Below, one piece after another: positions 33,378 through 36,606 of a DNA stretch of 36,606 nucleotides. A program made the position numbers and the translations under genes. Under the pieces are notes generated by a model that searched no databases, was not told where the DNA came from, and saw nothing but the letters and a program-made list of their open reading frames with translations. Numbering within the stretch: the first letter of the stretch is position 1; each line of letters begins with the position of its first letter. This DNA is from Acidobacterium sp. (GTDB lineage: Bacteria; Acidobacteriota; Terriglobia; Terriglobales; Acidobacteriaceae), in contig PKVY01000066.1 of assembly GCA_003131625.1 (NCBI GenBank), forward strand, positions 105,429-142,034, read 5' to 3'.

Positions 33378-34061
33378 TTACTGGCTCACCGGCACCACCG
33401 CCGTCACCATCGCTGTCGCGGCAACATCGGCCGCTGGGCTCTGTTCTGACTCCGCAGGCGCTGCCTTGGCCGTCACCACCTGCGCAGCACTCGCGGCCCC
33501 CGGCGTCATCGGCTGGCCAAAAATCGACGCAGTCTCCTCGTTCCTCTCGCCCACGATCTCCACAGTGTCGCCGCTCCTCATTTCCGCGAACAGCTCCTCG
33601 AGATCCTTCTGCCCCATCCGGATGCAGCCATGCGACGCCGCCTTCCCAATCGAACGCGGCTCGTTGGTCCCGTGAATCCCGTAGCCCTTCTGGCTTAGCC
33701 CCATCCAGCGCGTGCCCACCGGATTGTCCGGCCCTGGAGGAATCACCTTGCCATCGTGGTAATAAGTCGGGTTCTCGACGCGCTGCACGATGGTGAACGT
33801 CCCCGTCGGACTCGGCGACGTACCCCGACCCACCGCAACCCGGTAAACCTTCTTCACCGTGCCGTCTTCCACCAGTGCCAGCCGCCGATCCTCGAGGCTG
33901 ACCACGATCACCCGCGTCCCCCCGTGCTCCTGCGCCGCCGCCGTCCGGATCGCAACCGCCGGAGCCGCCTCCACCTTCGCTTGCGTCTTCTGCGCGGAAA
34001 CCTGCACCAACGAGAGAACCATGCAGCTTGCCGCAATCATCGCTTTCATCGGGCTCTTCAT
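33378..34061 (-). CDS. Secreted L,D-transpeptidase (YkuD domain)
   Basis: 227 aa from ATG 34061, which follows GAGGCGACAAG and starts a signal peptide (MKSPMKAMIAASCMVLSLVQVSA); longer in-frame starts add non-signal residues. The YkuD domain (about 50-172) has VSLEDRRLALVEDG, VGRGTSPSPTGTFTI and the active site GIHGTN...SIGKAASHGCIRM with His130, His144 and nucleophile Cys146. Such enzymes make 3-3 peptidoglycan cross-links or anchor proteins to the wall in the periplasm. The C-terminal 50 residues are Ala/Val-rich and disordered. First gene of a three-gene operon with a 60-aa membrane protein and an SPFH protein. Confidence 0.93.
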   Translation of the reverse strand: MKSPMKAMIAASCMVLSLVQVSAQKTQAKVEAAPAVAIRTAAAQEHGGTRVIVVSLEDRRLALVEDGTVKKVYRVAVGRGTSPSPTGTFTIVQRVENPTYYHDGKVIPPGPDNPVGTRWMGLSQKGYGIHGTNEPRSIGKAASHGCIRMGQKDLEELFAEMRSGDTVEIVGERNEETASIFGQPMTPGAASAAQVVTAKAAPAESEQSPAADVAATAMVTAVVPVSQ

Positions 34062-34398
34062 CTTGTCGCCTCGTATCGTCCAGCCTTGCGCCGCGACAAA
34101 GTGCACCCTGCGAACCAATCACCCGCGCCCGGAAAACAAATGAGTTAACCGTCCGAAGCCCCGCGAAACCACGTGTCCCGCCAGACACGCCGTGTCACCG
34201 CGGACACGCCTCCGTCCGCTCCGCTGAGCGCGCTGTCGTCGTCTCCGTCGACAACACCAGCGTGGCTCACCCGTGACCATCGCCAGCCGTCCAATAGAGC
34301 GCCCCGACGCCTCGTCGGGAATTTGGGCATAAGATTTCAAGTAACAACTCATCCGATGTTTCAGGCACAATAGCGATGGTTTCCGGAGGTCGCCGCCG
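34062..34398. other. Divergent intergenic region with inverted-repeat arrays
   Basis: No gene seen. It holds two tandem 19-nt palindromes (34172-34208), a hairpin CCCGACG-CCT-CGTCGGG (34303-34319) and -10-like TAAGAT (34330-34335, plus strand). Both flanking genes encode exported proteins and are transcribed away from it, so it should contain both promoters. Confidence 0.5.
34172..34208. repeat. Tandem palindromes CGTGTC-N6-GACACG, period 19 nt
   Basis: CGTGTC (34172-34177)-CCGCCA-GACACG (34184-34189), one C, then CGTGTC (34191-34196)-ACCGCG-GACACG (34203-34208). The arms are identical and perfect while the 6-nt centres differ, the pattern expected of a double operator for a dimeric regulator rather than a simple duplication. 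It lies between the divergent L,D-transpeptidase and VirB10-like genes. Confidence 0.6.
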
Positions 34399-35304
34399 AT
34401 GACCAACTACCGCCTCACCCTCACCGCATTCCTGCTCGGGGGAACCCTGGCTGCCGCCGCGCAAACAGCGCCGCCCGACTCGACTGCGGCTCCGCCCCCT
34501 GCTGCAGCGACCGCGCCCACCCCCCAGGCGACACCCGCTCCCACCCAAACCGCCGCCGTAACGCCGGCGCCCGCAGCCGTGGCCGCACCTGCCACCGCCC
34601 CCAACATCATCGATATTCCCGCGGGAACAAGAGTCCTCCTCGAAGTCCGCAGCGCCATCAACACCAAAAGCGCCCGCCCCGGCGACGGTGTCTATCTCTC
34701 CTCTATCTTCCCTGTCGTCGTCGGCAACCGCGTCGTCATTCCCTCCGGCGTCTATGTCCAGGGAGTCGTCGACAGCATCGTCCGCCCCGGCCGCGGCGTC
34801 GGCGCCAAAAAGGCCCAGCTCAACATGCACTTCACCTCCATGATTTTCTCCAATGGCTCCGTCGTTGAAATTCCCGGCGTCGTCAACAGCATGCCTGGCG
34901 CTGAACACCAGAAAGTCAACGGTGACGAAGGCACCATCGAGCAGGATGGCGGCAGCAACAAAGGCCGCAACGCAGCCGAAACCGCCAAGGTCGCCGTGCC
35001 CACCGGTGCCACCATCGGCTCCATCGGCGGTCTCGAAGGCGGCCATCCTCTCGCCGGAGGCCTCGAAGGCGCGGGCGCCGGACTCGCCGCTGCCGGCCTG
35101 GTGGCCCTCTTCACTCGCGGAGCCGACGTCAACATCCCTTCGGGCACCCAGGTCGAAATGGTCCTCCAGCGTCCGCTGCAGGTCCAGGAAGCAAACCTCA
35201 ACGGCCCGACCAGCCTGGTCCCCGCCACCAGCCAGCAGCAGCCTTTGCCCAAGCCGCGCCGCGAGCAGATTCTCTGTCCCACCGGGAGCCTCGGTTGCAG
35301 CTAG
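34399..35304 (+). CDS. Secreted protein with VirB10/TrbI-like beta domain
   Basis: 301 aa. Signal peptide MTNYRLTLTAFLLGGTLAAAA-QT, then a Pro/Ala/Thr-rich linker (about 22-70). A beta domain follows with the VirB10/TrbI pattern: IPAGTRVLLEVRSAINTKSARPGDGVYL, VVVGNRVVIPSGVYVQGVVDSI, LNMHFTSMIFSNGSVVEIPG and finally IPSGTQVEMVLQRPLQV. A Gly/Ala-rich segment (GGLEGGHPLAGGLEGAGAGLAAAGLVALF) sits between. VirB10 spans the envelope in type IV secretion, but this has no N-terminal cytoplasmic anchor and no secretion genes nearby, so it is likely a stand-alone periplasmic or outer-membrane protein. GGAGG lies 9 nt before ATG 34399. Fold assignment is by motif resemblance. Confidence 0.75.
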   Translation: MTNYRLTLTAFLLGGTLAAAAQTAPPDSTAAPPPAAATAPTPQATPAPTQTAAVTPAPAAVAAPATAPNIIDIPAGTRVLLEVRSAINTKSARPGDGVYLSSIFPVVVGNRVVIPSGVYVQGVVDSIVRPGRGVGAKKAQLNMHFTSMIFSNGSVVEIPGVVNSMPGAEHQKVNGDEGTIEQDGGSNKGRNAAETAKVAVPTGATIGSIGGLEGGHPLAGGLEGAGAGLAAAGLVALFTRGADVNIPSGTQVEMVLQRPLQVQEANLNGPTSLVPATSQQQPLPKPRREQILCPTGSLGCS

Positions 35305-35381
35305 CCCACCTCCATCGTTACCCGCGGGCTCGGATACTCCCGGCGCCGCCCCCTGCAACGGGGCACGGCTGCGCCGCCCAG

Positions 35382-35408
35382 GATTTTCACGGACCGATTT
35401 TCACAGAC
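35382..35408. repeat. Tandem direct repeat GATTTTCAC(G/A)GAC upstream of lepB
   Basis: GATTTTCACGGAC (35382-35394) and GATTTTCACAGAC (35396-35408), 14 nt apart, one mismatch. They lie about 30 nt before the signal peptidase start and could be a regulator site in its promoter. Confidence 0.45.
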
Positions 35409-35437
35409 TCGAAACCACGTGAAGGCGGGATAAATTA

Positions 35438-35977
35438 GTGACTGTGAGGAAACTACTCTCCGTGTTCAATCCCCGCTTCCGCGTCTGGGCGCGCGACATC
35501 GGCATCTCCGTCATCGCCTCCCTGATCATCGTCACCGTCCTCTACCAGCCCGTGCGCGTCGAAGGCACCAGCATGCAGCCCGGACTGCGCGACCAGGACC
35601 GCCTCTTCATCGACAAATTCTTCTTCCGCTTCGAGAAAATCTCCCGCGGCGACGTCGTCGTCTTCCACTACCCACGCGATCCCGAAAAGAGCTACATCAA
35701 GCGGATCATCGCCCTGCCCGGCGACTCTATCTTCATCGATCACGGTCGCGTCTGGGTCAATGACCAGCCGCTCGACGAGCCCTACGTCCCCCATCGCTAT
35801 CTCGACACGCGCTCCATGCCCGAAATTCTCATTCCCTCCAGCGACTACTTCGTCATGGGCGACCATCGCTCCATTTCCAGCGACTCGCGCGACTTCGGCC
35901 CCGTCGATCGCGACCTCATCTACGGCAAAGCCACCTTCATCTACTGGCCCGCCGATAACATGGGCGTCGTTCGCTAG
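35438..35977 (+). CDS. lepB: Signal peptidase I
   Basis: 179-aa membrane-bound serine/lysine endopeptidase that removes signal peptides of exported proteins. One N-terminal anchor is about 20-38 (DIGISVIASLIIVTVLY). Box B has the nucleophile Ser45 in VEGTSMQPGL; box D has the general base Lys88 in YIKRIIALPGD; box E is GDHRSISSDSRDFG. It is the short form without the large beta insert of E. coli LepB. The start is GTG 35438, or GTG 35444: a -10-like TAAATT at 35431-35436 would begin transcription at about 35443, making the second a leaderless start. The only purine-rich site (AAGGCGGG) is weak. Many exported proteins are encoded nearby, but no operon partner is clear. Confidence 0.93.
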   Translation: MTVRKLLSVFNPRFRVWARDIGISVIASLIIVTVLYQPVRVEGTSMQPGLRDQDRLFIDKFFFRFEKISRGDVVVFHYPRDPEKSYIKRIIALPGDSIFIDHGRVWVNDQPLDEPYVPHRYLDTRSMPEILIPSSDYFVMGDHRSISSDSRDFGPVDRDLIYGKATFIYWPADNMGVVR

Positions 35978-35994
35978 GCAACGCCAAGCAGCGG

Positions 35995-36024
35995 TTTACA
36001 ACCCCATCCCTCCCCTGCTAAAAA
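35995..36024 (+). promoter_or_regulatory. Promoter of the C-terminal small secreted protein gene
   Basis: TTTACA (35995-36000), 18-nt spacer, extended -10 TGC-TAAAAA (hexamer 36019-36024). It starts 18 nt after the lepB stop and gives a leader of about 45 nt. Confidence 0.5.
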
Positions 36025-36074
36025 AGAATCCCCCGCTCACTCATCCCTGATTCGTGAATGACTGGAGGCTCGCG

Positions 36075-36569
36075 ATGCAATCCCTTCGAATCCCTGTGCT
36101 CCTTCTCTCCGCCTCAGCCTTTGCCATGGCCCTTCTGCCCGCAACCTCCATCGCTGCGGAAAAATTCGACGGCCACTGGCTCACCACCCAGGACTGCCCC
36201 GCACAGGGCAAAATGGAAGAGCTAATTCGCAAAATTCCCACCACCATTGACGGCAACACCCTCAAGGGTGACAAGGGCACCGCCGATCAGCCCGGTTACG
36301 AAATCATCACAGGCAAGATCGGCGACGACGGCAACGCCAAACTCGACGTCAACGGCGTACTCGCCAACCGCGCCAACGCCCACGGCCTTTTCGCGCACAA
36401 AGGCGAAGACTACCACTACACCGTCAAAGCTCACTTCGATGGCGACAAAGGTACAGGCACCCGCGACACCGGCCTCGGCATCGAGAGCCGCCCCTGCAAC
36501 TTCACCTTCGAGAAACAACCCGAAGGCGCCGCGCCTCCGCCATCCGCGCCAGCCCCTACCCCACAGTAG
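36075..36569 (+). CDS. Small secreted protein, unknown function
   Basis: 164 aa from ATG 36075, chosen because GGAGG lies 6 nt upstream and a signal peptide follows (MQSLRIPVLLLSASAFAMAL...SIAA-EK); an in-frame ATG at 36054 lacks a site. The mature part is small and beta-rich (KFDGHWLTTQDCPAQGKMEELIRKIPTTIDGNTLKG; YEIITGKIGDDGNAKLDVNGVLANRANAHGLFAHKGEDYHYTVKAHFDGDKGTGTRDTG; SRPCNFTFEK). Cys near 37 and Cys near 141 probably form a disulphide. The Pro/Ala tail (PPPSAPAPTP) is disordered. It resembles the 'FDGxW...C...G' class of small periplasmic proteins found in several phyla, with no known activity. Confidence 0.8.
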   Translation: MQSLRIPVLLLSASAFAMALLPATSIAAEKFDGHWLTTQDCPAQGKMEELIRKIPTTIDGNTLKGDKGTADQPGYEIITGKIGDDGNAKLDVNGVLANRANAHGLFAHKGEDYHYTVKAHFDGDKGTGTRDTGLGIESRPCNFTFEKQPEGAAPPPSAPAPTPQ

Positions 36570-36606
36570 CGATAACAAGCGACCGCTACCCGCTACTGGC
36601 TACCGG

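Noticed and set aside
34267-35358. 363-codon minus-strand frame opposite the VirB10-like gene
   Set aside because: Shadow with Asp/Gly-rich composition; the plus strand has a signal peptide, ribosome site and ordered domain.

Overview
The window is GC-rich and densely packed. It reads as chromosomal DNA of an Acidobacteriota member, most likely class Terriglobia. That placement is an inference from the gene set and from long Ala/Pro/Ser-rich secreted proteins; there is no rRNA, tRNA or named marker to prove it. No tRNA, rRNA, CRISPR array, transposase or phage gene was seen. Genes often overlap by 1-4 nt. Several promoters rest on an extended -10 of the form TGC-TA(N)nT rather than a good -35.

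Layout. (1) 1-4432, minus: an MdtA-like membrane fusion protein followed by an MdtB/MdtC-type RND pump cut by the window edge. (2) 4939-11389, plus: a fused ABC exporter and a 1529-aa cyclic beta-1,2-glucan synthase-like protein (GT84 plus GH144/GH189-like domain, no GH94), resembling an NdvA/NdvB pair. (3) 11458-15347, minus: cobalamin-dependent methionine synthase split into two overlapping genes. (4) 15477-16593, minus: a secreted PPC/DUF296 protein and a solitary NuoI ferredoxin subunit. (5) 16630-23550: three unrelated toxin-antitoxin modules (ParDE; RHH-like/PIN; Phd/PIN), interspersed with a class III aminotransferase, a small membrane protein and an EF-G paralogue with altered G-motifs. 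(6) 23624-25583: a YIP1-family membrane protein and a secreted DUF5715/M15-like protein. (7) 25584-25939: a gap between convergent genes holding a structured RNA, a strong Shine-Dalgarno, a 34-codon single-span membrane peptide, a hairpin and a possible antisense promoter. (8) 25940-31671, minus: a four-gene sensory operon of unknown secreted protein, family-5 solute-binding protein, NtrY-like kinase and sigma-54 NtrC/NtrX-like regulator. (9) 31803-34061, minus: L,D-transpeptidase, 60-aa membrane protein and SPFH-domain protein. (10) 34399-36569, plus: a secreted VirB10/TrbI-like protein, signal peptidase I and a small secreted protein.

Much of the window serves the cell envelope: efflux, glucan synthesis and export, peptidoglycan cross-linking, protein secretion and sensing. 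The least explained part is 25584-25939. On the minus strand, ten perfect base pairs (25920-25929 with 25779-25788) enclose about 130 nt containing a long hairpin and end exactly at an AAAGGAGG ribosome site. Eight nt later a TTG opens a hydrophobic 34-aa frame that stops 6 nt before an 11-bp hairpin. A plus-strand promoter-like sequence faces it. This could be a riboswitch-like or type I toxin-antitoxin-like unit; both readings are inference.
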